NCBI GenBank assembly: GCA_025937035.1
Contig: JAICSG010000006.1
Location: 1-21,454 of the forward strand
DNA from: Thermoanaerobaculia bacterium
Lineage (GTDB): Bacteria; Acidobacteriota; Thermoanaerobaculia; Multivoradales; UBA5704
DNA length: 21,454 bases
Direction: 5' to 3'
Shown here: positions 14,506 through 21,454 of the stretch, piece after piece
Position numbering within the stretch: the stretch's first letter is position 1
Layout: each line of letters starts with the position of its first letter
Program-made: the position numbers and the translations under genes
The notes under the pieces: generated by a model
Databases searched by the model: none
What the model was told of the DNA's origin: nothing
The model's input: only the letters and a program-made list of their open reading frames with translations

Positions 14506-17500
14506 ATGCAGCGATCTCTGATCCTAGCCGCGCTCGCCGCGCTGGCGCTGGCCTCGTGGCCGGCCCGGGCCGCCGAGACGATCGATCCGGACCTGCTCGC
14601 CGGCTTACAGCCGCGGTCGATCGGTCCCGCCACCATGAGCGGCCGCCTGCCGGCCCTCGACGTCGTCGAGTCGAACCCTGACCTGATGTACGCCGGCGGC
14701 GCCGCCGGCGGCGTCTGGAAGTCGGTCAACGGCGGGCTCACCTGGACCCCGGTCTTCGACGACCAGCCGGTGGCCTCGATCGGCGTCATCGCCATCAATC
14801 AGGCCAACCCGGACGTCGTCTGGGTGGGCACGGGCGAGGGGAACCCGCGCAACAGCGTCTCGATCGGCAACGGGGTCTACAAGTCGATCGACGGGGGTAA
14901 GACCTGGACCCATCTGGGGCTGGAGAAGACGGAGCACATCCCCCGCCTGGTGCTCCATCCCACCGACCCGGACGTCGCCTGGGTGGCGGCGCTCGGCCAG
15001 GTCTGGGGGGAGAACCCCGACCGCGGGGTCTACAAGACGACCGACGGCGGCAAGACCTGGCGCAAGGTGCTCTACGTCGATCCGCGCACCGGCGCGGCCG
15101 ACCTGGTGATCGATCCCAGCAATCCGAACCATCTGTTCGCGGCCCTGTGGGACTACCGCCGCTGGCCCTGGGGGTTCCGCTCGGGCGGCCCCGGCTCGGG
15201 CTTCTACACCAGCTATGACGGCGGCGAGACCTGGAAGCGCTACACCGAGGAGGACGGCATCCCCAAGGGGAATCTCGGCCGCATCGGCATCGCCATCTCG
15301 CGCTCGAATCCCAACATCGTCTATGCCCTGATCGAGGCGGAGAGGAGCGCGCTCGTCCGCTCCACGGACGGCGGCCGGACCTGGAATACGGTCAACTCCA
15401 ACCAGAAGACGGCGGAACGGCCGTTCTACTACTCCGACATCAAGGTCGACCCCCAGTGGCCGAACCGGATCTACAACCTCACCGCCCGGCTCCGGGTCTC
15501 CGACGACAGCGGCGCTCACTTCGAGACCCTCGGCCGCTCGCGCGACGTCCACGGCGACTATCACGCCATGTGGATCAACCCGCGCGACCCCGAGCACATC
15601 GTGACCGGCAGCGACGGCGGCATGGCGATCAGCCACGACCGCGGCGAGACCTGGCAGTTCGTGAGCACTCTGCCGATCGGCCAGTTCTACCATGTGGACG
15701 TGGACATGGACCGCCCCTACCACGTCTACGGCGGTCTGCAGGACAACGGCTCCTGGCGGGGGCCGACCAGCGACTGGGTCCAGAGCGGGATTCCCAACTG
15801 GGACTGGAGCCCGATCGGCGGCGGCGACGGCTTCGAGGCGCGCCCCGATCCCGAGGATTCGATGGCGGGCTATTCGGAGTCTCAGGGCGGGTCGCTCGTG
15901 CGGTGGAGCCTGCGCACCCGCGAGAGCCGCCTCATCAAGCCGCCGGCGCCCGACCCCAAGACGCGGCTCCGCTTCAACTGGAACGCCGCCCTGGCGCAGG
16001 ACCCGTTCGATCCGGCCACGATCTATCACGGCAGCCAATTCGTCCATAAGTCGACCGACCGCGGCGCGAGCTGGACGGTGATCAGCCCCGACCTCACCAC
16101 CAACAACAAGGAGTGGCAGCAGCAGCAGAAGAGTGGCGGCCTCACCCTCGACGTCAGCGCCGCCGAGAACTTCACCACCATCCTGGCGATCGCTCCGAGC
16201 ACGGTGCAGAAGGGGGTGATCTGGGTGGGCACGGACGACGGCCGGCTGCACGTGACCCGCGACGGCGGCCAGTCCTGGACCAGCCTGGAGAAGAACATCC
16301 CCGGCGTGCCGGCCAACACCTGGATTCCCAACATCCGGCCGTCGAAATTCGACGCCGCCTCGGCCTTCGTGGTCTTCGACAACCATCGGCGCGAGGACTT
16401 CACCCCCTACGTCTACCGCACCGACGACTGGGGGAAGACCTGGAAGAGCCTGTCCACCAAGGACGTCCGCGGCTACGCCCTGGACCTCGAGCAGGACCCG
16501 GGGGACAAGAACCTCCTCTTCCTGGGCACTGAATTCGGCCTCTATGTCTCCTCGGACGGCGGCGCCCGCTGGATGCCCATCAAGCACGGCCTGCCGACCA
16601 CCTCGATGATGGCCCTCAAGATCCACCCGCGGGATCTGGATCTGGTGATCGGCACCCATGGGCGGGCGATCTGGGTGCTCGATGACATCACCCCGCTGCG
16701 GGAGGTCACGCCGGCCACGCTCGCCGAGCCCGTTCATCTCTACACCAGCCAGCCGGTCCTCCTCTACCGCTACACCCGCGGGCGGGGCGGGGTGCGCGGC
16801 GGCGGAGCCGGCGAGTTCATGGGGCAGAACCGTCCCTACGGCGCCCTGATCACCTTCTCGCTCAATGCCCCGGGCCTGCCACTGGCCGACCAGGAGAAGG
16901 AGCGCAAGCGCAAGGAGGACGAACGCACCCGGGCCCGCACCCAGGCGGAGGCCGGCCAGCCGGCGTCCGACCAGCCGGTGGGCACGCCGCGCGAGGATCA
17001 GCCCTCCCGCGAGGAGATCGCTGAGGAGGCCGGGCCGGGCGGGGGAGGCGGGCGCGGCCGTGGCCGGGACCGCGGCCCTCAGGCCGAGATCCAGATCACG
17101 GACGCCTCCGGCAAGGTGATCCGCACGCTGCGGGAGCCGGTCAAGCTGGGGCTCAACCGGGTGGTCTGGGACTTCGGCCGCGAGTCGTTCCGCAATCCGG
17201 AGAGCCAGGACCCGGAGCGCGCCTTCTTCCTCGGCAACGACAACGGGCCCAACGTGATCCCCGGCACCTATGGCGTGGTGGTCAAGTACCGCGGTCATGA
17301 GGCCAAGGGGACGCTGAAGATCGAGCCCGATCCCACCCTCAAGATCTCGGACGCCGACTGGCGGTCCTGGGACGCGGCCATCAACCAGGTGGGAGAGCTC
17401 CAGAACGCGGTGGCGGACTCCATCAACCGCATCGGCGCCACCCGCAGGGACGTCAACCAGGTGCTGGCCCGTCTCGACGCCCGGGAGAGAGAGCAGCGGG

Positions 17501-17874
17501 AGCGCAACGGCGGCGAGGCGAGGGGGAGGGACGACGCCAGCAAGGCCTTGCGGCAGGCGGCGCGCGATCTCCAGAAGAGGCTCTCGACCGTCGAGCGGCG
17601 GCTTTACGTTCCGCCGGACACCAAAGGCCTGGTCGAGGACGATACGACCGCCCTCAGCCGGGTCGAGACCACCCGCCGCGCCCTCACTTCTTCCTGGAGC
17701 GCGCCGAGCGCCACGACGAAGGCCTACCTCCAGGAGAGCGAGGCGGCCGTAAGGTCCGCCCTCGCCGACGTCAACAAGCTCTACGCCGAAGACGTCCCCG
17801 CCTTCCAGAGGAAGGTGGCCGACGCCAAGCTCGAGATGGTGGCGACGCCGGGACCGATCAACATCGGGCAGTAG
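14506..17874 (+). CDS. Secreted Asp-box / Vps10 (sortilin)-like beta-propeller protein
   Basis: The protein has 1122 residues. The ATG at 14506 follows GGGGGAGA and opens a Sec signal peptide (MQRSLILAALAALALASWPA, cleavage near residue 22). At least ten Asp-box/BNR repeats (pattern SxDxGxTW) are visible, among them SVNGGLTW, SIDGGKTW, TTDGGKTW, SYDGGETW, STDGGRTW, SHDRGETW, STDRGASW, TRDGGQSW and SSDGGARW. They imply two beta-propellers over about 750 residues. A charged, low-complexity linker (about 795-860, Lys/Arg/Glu then Gly/Arg-rich) follows. Next is an Ig/FlgD-like beta segment (IQITDASGKVIRTL), and then a helical, probably coiled-coil tail. Such proteins are often annotated as glycosyl hydrolases, but no hydrolase residues can be confirmed. 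Ligand binding or exo-enzyme roles are both possible. It converges on the MDR gene with a 3-bp gap. Confidence 0.88.
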   Translation: MQRSLILAALAALALASWPARAAETIDPDLLAGLQPRSIGPATMSGRLPALDVVESNPDLMYAGGAAGGVWKSVNGGLTWTPVFDDQPVASIGVIAINQANPDVVWVGTGEGNPRNSVSIGNGVYKSIDGGKTWTHLGLEKTEHIPRLVLHPTDPDVAWVAALGQVWGENPDRGVYKTTDGGKTWRKVLYVDPRTGAADLVIDPSNPNHLFAALWDYRRWPWGFRSGGPGSGFYTSYDGGETWKRYTEEDGIPKGNLGRIGIAISRSNPNIVYALIEAERSALVRSTDGGRTWNTVNSNQKTAERPFYYSDIKVDPQWPNRIYNLTARLRVSDDSGAHFETLGRSRDVHGDYHAMWINPRDPEHIVTGSDGGMAISHDRGETWQFVSTLPIGQFYHVDVDMDRPYHVYGGLQDNGSWRGPTSDWVQSGIPNWDWSPIGGGDGFEARPDPEDSMAGYSESQGGSLVRWSLRTRESRLIKPPAPDPKTRLRFNWNAALAQDPFDPATIYHGSQFVHKSTDRGASWTVISPDLTTNNKEWQQQQKSGGLTLDVSAAENFTTILAIAPSTVQKGVIWVGTDDGRLHVTRDGGQSWTSLEKNIPGVPANTWIPNIRPSKFDAASAFVVFDNHRREDFTPYVYRTDDWGKTWKSLSTKDVRGYALDLEQDPGDKNLLFLGTEFGLYVSSDGGARWMPIKHGLPTTSMMALKIHPRDLDLVIGTHGRAIWVLDDITPLREVTPATLAEPVHLYTSQPVLLYRYTRGRGGVRGGGAGEFMGQNRPYGALITFSLNAPGLPLADQEKERKRKEDERTRARTQAEAGQPASDQPVGTPREDQPSREEIAEEAGPGGGGGRGRGRDRGPQAEIQITDASGKVIRTLREPVKLGLNRVVWDFGRESFRNPESQDPERAFFLGNDNGPNVIPGTYGVVVKYRGHEAKGTLKIEPDPTLKISDADWRSWDAAINQVGELQNAVADSINRIGATRRDVNQVLARLDAREREQRERNGGEARGRDDASKALRQAARDLQKRLSTVERRLYVPPDTKGLVEDDTTALSRVETTRRALTSSWSAPSATTKAYLQESEAAVRSALADVNKLYAEDVPAFQRKVADAKLEMVATPGPINIGQ

Positions 17875-17877
17875 GGC

Positions 17878-18888
17878 TCACATCGTCACCACGATCTTCC
17901 CGAAGTGCCCCCCCGCCGCCATGTGCTGGAAGGCGGCGGGGGCCTCCTCCAGCGGAAAGACGCGGTCGATCACCGGCTTCAGCCCGTTCTGGGCGATCGC
18001 CCGGCTCATCGCCTCGAAGCTCTCGCGGTCCCCCACCAGGATGCCCTGGACGCGGATGTTCTGCATGAAGATGTGCGTGAGGAGGATCTCGGCCTTGGTC
18101 CCCGCCAGGTTGCCGATGAGGCTCACCGTGCCTCCGAAACGGAGCGCCTGGAGCGACTGCTGGAGGGTGCCGGCGCCGCCCACCTCGACCACGTGGTCCA
18201 CCCCCGCTCCTCCGGTCAGCTCCTTGGCCCGCGCTCCCCAGTTGGGCACCTCGACATAATTGATCGTTTCGTCGGCCCCCATCTCGCGGACGCGGGCCAG
18301 CTTCTCGTCGCGGCTGGAGGTGGCGATCACCCGCGCGCCGAGCAGCTTGGCGATCTGCAGGGCGAACAGCGAGACGCCGCCGGTCCCCTGGACCAGCACC
18401 GTGTCCCCGGCCGTGATCCCCCCTTGCGTCACCAGGGCGCTCCAGGCGGTCACCGCGGCGCAGGGGAGGGTCGAGGCCTCCTCGTCCGTGAGGTGGCCCG
18501 GGGTGCTCACCAGCCCCTCCTGATCGAAGACGGCGAGCTCGGTCAGGGTGCCGTCGAGCGGACCGCCGAGCGTCGAGCGCAGCCTTTCACGGGTGGGACG
18601 GCCGGCGATCCACTTCTGGGCGAAGACGGTGCAGACCCGGTCGCCCGGCCGGAAGCGGGTCACCCCCTCGCCGACCCCGGCCACCTCGCCCGCGCCGTCC
18701 GAGCAGGGGATCAGCGGCAGCTTCTGCTTGGGGTTGTACTTCCCCTCGGCCGTCAGGAGATCCCGGAAGTTGAGCGAGGCGGCGCGCAGGCGGACCAGCA
18801 CCTGCCCGGGACCCGGGACCGGATCGGGCCGCTCCACCAGCGCGAGGTTGCCGAGGCCGAAGGCTTGGCGGATCTCGACGGCGCGCAC
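17878..18888 (-). CDS. Zinc-independent MDR family NAD(P)-dependent oxidoreductase
   Basis: The protein has 336 residues starting at a GTG, with GGAGGGG 9 nt upstream. It has the two-domain MDR pattern: a GroES-like N-terminus (PCSDGAGEVAGVGEGV, residues 61-76, and FRPGDRV) and a nucleotide-binding loop VLVQGTGGVS (164-173) with a following IATSSRDEKL. The Cys/Glu ligands of the structural zinc loop are absent, so it belongs with quinone-oxidoreductase-like enzymes rather than classical zinc alcohol dehydrogenases. The cofactor is probably NADPH and the substrate is unknown. It begins 4 bp after the HIT gene stop codon, and its ribosome site lies inside that gene, so the pair is very likely cotranscribed and translationally coupled. 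Confidence 0.9.
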   Translation of the reverse strand: MRAVEIRQAFGLGNLALVERPDPVPGPGQVLVRLRAASLNFRDLLTAEGKYNPKQKLPLIPCSDGAGEVAGVGEGVTRFRPGDRVCTVFAQKWIAGRPTRERLRSTLGGPLDGTLTELAVFDQEGLVSTPGHLTDEEASTLPCAAVTAWSALVTQGGITAGDTVLVQGTGGVSLFALQIAKLLGARVIATSSRDEKLARVREMGADETINYVEVPNWGARAKELTGGAGVDHVVEVGGAGTLQQSLQALRFGGTVSLIGNLAGTKAEILLTHIFMQNIRVQGILVGDRESFEAMSRAIAQNGLKPVIDRVFPLEEAPAAFQHMAAGGHFGKIVVTM

Positions 18889-18892
18889 GGCG

Positions 18893-19318
<426 letters not shown>

Positions 19319-19338
19319 GGCGTCGTATTCTATAGGCC
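19319..19338. promoter_or_regulatory. 20-bp divergent promoter with a palindromic -10 box
   Basis: The whole gap between two divergent start codons is 20 bp and has TATTCTATA at its centre. Read plus, TATTCT (19326-19331) ends 7 nt before the methyltransferase ATG. Read minus, TAGAAT (19327-19332) ends 8 nt before the HIT ATG. The two -10 boxes overlap almost completely on opposite strands. Neither side has room for a leader or a Shine-Dalgarno site. Confidence 0.6.
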
Positions 19339-20064
19339 ATGGACCGTGAAGCCGGATGGGACGAGGCCAACAGCCGCGAGTTCATCGATCTCGGCCGCTT
19401 CTTCGTGCCGGAGCGCGAGGAGCAGATCGCGGCCGCGCTGGGCCTGATCCCCGACCCCGGCGACGGCCTCCTGGTGGACCTCTGCTGCGGCGAGGGGCTC
19501 CTCTCGCGGACCCTGCTCGAGCGCTTCCCGCGCGCCCGGGTGCTCGCCCTGGACCTCTCGCCCACCATGCTGGCGCAGGCCCGCGCCACTTGTGCGGACC
19601 ATTCAGGCCGTTTCGACACCCGTCCCTTCGATCTGGCGGACCGCTCCTGGCGCACCTTCCCGGAGCCGGTGCGCGCCTTCGTCAGCTCGCTCGCCATCCA
19701 TCATCTGGACGGCGAGGGCAAGCGCCAGCTCTACCGCGACCTCGCCGCCGCCCTCGCCCCCGGCGGCGCGCTGGTGATCGCCGACCTCGTCCAGCCGGCC
19801 ACCCCGGCGTCCCAGGCCCTGGCGGCGAAGGCCTGGGACGACGCCGTCCGCCGGCGTTCCCTGGAGCTGTCCGGAGGGCTCGGACCCTATAAAAAGTTCA
19901 TCGAGATGAGCTGGAATCTCTGGGCCGAAGCCGAGCCGGACCCGATCGACAAGCCCTCCACCCTTCTCGACCAGCTCCGCTGGCTGGAGGAGGCGGGGCT
20001 CGGCGGGGTGGATGTTTGTTGGTTGAAGGCGGGGCATGCGGTGTTCGGGGGAATGCGCCCCTAA
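19339..20064 (+). CDS. Class I SAM-dependent methyltransferase
   Basis: The protein has 241 residues. Motif I is LVDLCCGEG (45-53), followed by RARVLALDLSPTML (motif II acidic residue, ARVLALD). The segments SLAIHHLDGEG and PGGALVIADLVQP are the usual motifs around the active site of small-molecule methyltransferases of the UbiE/Trm9-like kind. The acceptor is unknown. It starts at an ATG 7 nt after a -10-like box and has no ribosome site, consistent with leaderless translation. No obvious terminator follows the stop codon. Confidence 0.9.
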   Translation: MDREAGWDEANSREFIDLGRFFVPEREEQIAAALGLIPDPGDGLLVDLCCGEGLLSRTLLERFPRARVLALDLSPTMLAQARATCADHSGRFDTRPFDLADRSWRTFPEPVRAFVSSLAIHHLDGEGKRQLYRDLAAALAPGGALVIADLVQPATPASQALAAKAWDDAVRRRSLELSGGLGPYKKFIEMSWNLWAEAEPDPIDKPSTLLDQLRWLEEAGLGGVDVCWLKAGHAVFGGMRP

Positions 20065-20243
20065 CCTGGCCCCGCTCTTGCATTTACGCGCGGTTGTGAG
20101 AAGAGCCGGTTTCACCCCCGCAGGTTTCCGTTCCGTGTCCCACGGTGGTCCGCTCAGCGCGGGATGGCGGCGTGCCTACCGCCTGTCCGGGTGGGGGCCG
20201 AAGCCGTCCGTGTCCGAGATGGCACAGAAAGCGTCCGATCCTC

Positions 20244-20271
20244 TTGACAGGGGAGAGAAGTCCGCTATCGT
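20244..20271 (+). promoter_or_regulatory. Sigma-70-type promoter with perfect -35 box
   Basis: TTGACA (20244-20249), a 16-bp spacer, and TATCGT (20266-20271). The expected start is near 20278, which would give the aminomutase gene an untranslated leader of about 340 nt. Confidence 0.6.
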
Positions 20272-20278
20272 TAAAAGC

Positions 20279-20479
20279 GTGGACGTGAATGTGCCGCCGG
20301 ACCAACCTCCGAGTACCGTGGACAGCCCGTCCAGAGCTTCCCGGCTCGGGCTGTCTGCCACCGGCATCGCCATCGCTTCCCGCATTTCCGTTTGTTCCCT
20401 TTCTTCCGACCCCTCTCCAGCGCAGGTTCCCGTAGCCACTCCCGGCTGCGGTGTCACCCCTCCCGGGTTGACGTACTAA
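20279..20479 (+). CDS. Possible leaderless small ORF, 66 residues
   Basis: A GTG at 20279 falls at the predicted transcript start and opens a 66-codon frame that ends at TAA, 137 bp before the aminomutase start. The peptide begins VDVNVPPDQPPSTVD and ends ATPGCGVTPPGLTY, rich in Pro, Ser and Thr with two Cys. No family is recognised. Third-position GC bias is weaker than in the flanking genes, so it may be non-coding leader or a leader peptide. I keep it only because promoter, start and stop are well placed. Confidence 0.25.
   Translation: MDVNVPPDQPPSTVDSPSRASRLGLSATGIAIASRISVCSLSSDPSPAQVPVATPGCGVTPPGLTY
20321..20355 (+). promoter_or_regulatory. Leader stem-loop
   Basis: GACAGCCCG (20321-20329) and CGGGCTGTC (20347-20355) form a perfect 9-bp stem with a 17-nt loop, within the transcribed leader of the aminomutase gene. 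It has no T-run, so it is a candidate regulatory fold rather than a terminator. Confidence 0.5.
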
Positions 20480-20485
20480 CCGATC

Positions 20486-20620
20486 ATGAATACGGAGCCC
20501 CCCGGGGCTTTCCCGCCGGATGATCGATCCGGGTGGGTTGTCGGCATCCGATGCCGGACCTCGCCGCTCGAGCTCTGCCCTTTTCCGAACCCCTCTTCCA
20601 CCGGAGGATCTTCAAAATGA
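20486..20620 (+). CDS. Possible 44-residue ORF overlapping the aminomutase start (ATGA)
   Basis: An ATG at 20486 opens a 44-codon frame (MNTEPPGAFPPDDRSG at the start, PSSTGGSSK at the end). Its TGA overlaps the aminomutase ATG as ATGA, the classic layout for translational coupling. It has no Shine-Dalgarno site and no recognised homology. It could be a leader peptide, or chance. Confidence 0.25.
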   Translation: MNTEPPGAFPPDDRSGWVVGIRCRTSPLELCPFPNPSSTGGSSK

Positions 20621-21454
20621 AGCAGGAGGCGTTCGCCTCGGTTGCGATCGAATCTTCCCGGCGCGAGCAGATCTGCGCGATCTTCGGCGTGCCCTACGAT
20701 TCCGATCACTGGAACGACTGGCACTGGCAGATGCGCCATCGCCTCACCCGTCTCGATCAATTCGAGCGCCTGCTCGACCTGACGGACGCGGAGCGGCGAG
20801 GGCTCCTGCTGGCGAGTGAGAAATTTTCGGTCGCGGTCACCCCCTACTTCGCGTCGCTGATCGATCCGCACGACCCCCGCTGCCCGATCCGCCTCCAGGT
20901 CGTGCCGCAGGAGAGCGAGCTGGTGGTGAGCCGGGGGGACATGACCGATCCTTGCGGCGAGGACGGATCGAGCGTCGTCGAGGGGCTCGTCCACCGCTAT
21001 CCCGACCGCGTCCTCTTCCTCGCGCTCGACACCTGCGCCGCCTACTGCCGCTACTGCACGCGCAGCCGGCTGGTGAGCCAGGGCGAGCTCGATCCGATCG
21101 GCCGCCGGCTGGAGGCGGCGATCGCTTATCTCGAAGAGCACACCGAGATCCGCGACGTCCTCCTCTCCGGGGGCGACCCCCTGCTGATGGCCGACTCCGT
21201 GCTCGACAAGCTGCTCGGCCGGCTGCGGGCGATCCCTCATCTGGAATTCCTGCGCATCGGCACCCGCATCCCGAGTTTCCTCCCCCATCGCATCACGCCG
21301 GAGCTGGTGGCCGTGCTGCGCAAGCACCGGGTCTGGCTCTCCGTCCACTTCTGCCACGCCCGCGAGCTCACCCCCGAGGTGGCCGAGGCCTGCGACCGGC
21401 TGGCCGACGGCGGCATCCCGCTCGGCTGCCAGACCGTGCTGCTCAAGGGGGTCA
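20617..21454 (+). CDS. KamA-family radical SAM aminomutase (lysine/glutamate 2,3-aminomutase-like), 3' partial
   Basis: The frame starts at the ATG at 20617, preceded by CCGGAGGATC, and runs off the window; 279 codons are visible. The radical SAM cluster motif CAAYCRYCTR gives C140, C144 and C147 (CxxxCxxC), close to the CxxYCRxCTR of lysine 2,3-aminomutase. SGGDPL (184-189) is the SAM-binding GGD motif, and LRIGTRIPSFLPHRIT (212-227) matches the conserved core of the family. These enzymes use SAM and PLP to move the alpha-amino group to the beta carbon. The PLP lysine and the substrate-selecting acidic residues lie beyond the window, so lysine, glutamate and EF-P (EpmB-like) options stay open. 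The long, promoter-bearing leader suggests regulation. Confidence 0.92.
   Translation, partial: MKQEAFASVAIESSRREQICAIFGVPYDSDHWNDWHWQMRHRLTRLDQFERLLDLTDAERRGLLLASEKFSVAVTPYFASLIDPHDPRCPIRLQVVPQESELVVSRGDMTDPCGEDGSSVVEGLVHRYPDRVLFLALDTCAAYCRYCTRSRLVSQGELDPIGRRLEAAIAYLEEHTEIRDVLLSGGDPLLMADSVLDKLLGRLRAIPHLEFLRIGTRIPSFLPHRITPELVAVLRKHRVWLSVHFCHARELTPEVAEACDRLADGGIPLGCQTVLLKGV

Larger units (their letters stand above)
20065..20616 (+). other. 552-bp gap: promoter and long leader of the aminomutase gene
   Basis: The first 180 bp after the methyltransferase stop codon show no recognised gene, RNA or terminator. From 20244 on there is a promoter, one small open frame beginning at the predicted transcript start, a 9-bp stem-loop, a second small frame that overlaps the aminomutase start, and the ribosome site GGAGG at 20603. 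No known riboswitch consensus was recognised on either strand. Confidence 0.6.

Noticed and set aside
14605..17298. 897-codon antisense frame inside the Asp-box gene
   Set aside because: High-GC shadow of a gene with clear domains, signal peptide and promoter; the antisense translation is Val/Gly/Arg-rich with no motifs. The same applies to antisense frames over the haloperoxidase (12557-14380), the Rossmann-fold gene (4598-6160), pckA (1569-2876), the amidohydrolase (3093-4466) and the ChaN-PDZ gene (9921-11552).
20084..20457. Minus-strand frames in the leader of the aminomutase gene
   Set aside because: No ribosome site or family, and they oppose a strong promoter; most likely chance open frames in GC-rich sequence.
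20065..20616. Known riboswitch (lysine, cobalamin, c-di-GMP) in the leader
   Set aside because: I compared by eye with the conserved cores of these classes and found no match; a covariance-model scan would be needed to exclude them fully.

Overview
This is a high-GC bacterial window with compact, mostly single-gene transcription units on both strands. Exported secretion signals (Sec and Tat), a PAS-GGDEF-EAL protein, a very large Asp-box (Vps10/sortilin-like) propeller protein, a vanadium haloperoxidase and an M20 amidohydrolase together suggest a free-living heterotroph of the Acidobacteriota type. That placement is inferred from gene content only; no rRNA or tRNA gene is present to fix it.

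Layout. The window opens inside a c-di-GMP turnover gene (1-1409, 5' end missing). It converges on ATP-dependent PEP carboxykinase (1443-3059, minus), which lies 21 bp downstream of a secreted M20 amidohydrolase (3081-4403, minus). A divergent Rossmann-fold protein of unknown substrate follows (4613-6241, plus). Then come a small Tudor-like (DUF2945-type) protein (6265-6480, minus) and an unrecognised membrane-anchored protein (6635-7939, minus). Next is a 550-bp gap holding the most unusual object in the window: about 19 degenerate units, each starting GGAGA, spaced alternately about 19 and 20 bp, bounded on both sides by 25-nt inverted repeats with the same outer arms. A secreted metzincin protease (8491-9993, minus) lies beyond it. 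It is divergent from a ChaN/Tiki-type protein fused to a PDZ domain (10116-11333, plus). A SEC-C zinc motif fused to a methyltransferase-like domain follows (11365-12213, minus).

The second half holds a Tat-exported vanadium haloperoxidase (12554-14338) with a structured leader and a clear terminator, then the 1122-residue Asp-box protein (14506-17874). A HIT-MDR oxidoreductase pair (minus, four bp apart) shares a 20-bp divergent promoter with a class I methyltransferase (19339-20064, plus). The window ends in a truncated KamA-type radical SAM aminomutase gene (20617 onward). That gene is preceded by a TTGACA promoter and a long leader that holds two small open frames.

There is no single pathway here. 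Two themes recur: exported enzymes (amidohydrolase, protease, ChaN-PDZ, haloperoxidase, Asp-box protein), and start codons placed 6-10 nt after a TANNNT box, which suggests leaderless transcripts. The best candidate for an undescribed element is the 19/20-bp array with its flanking hairpins.
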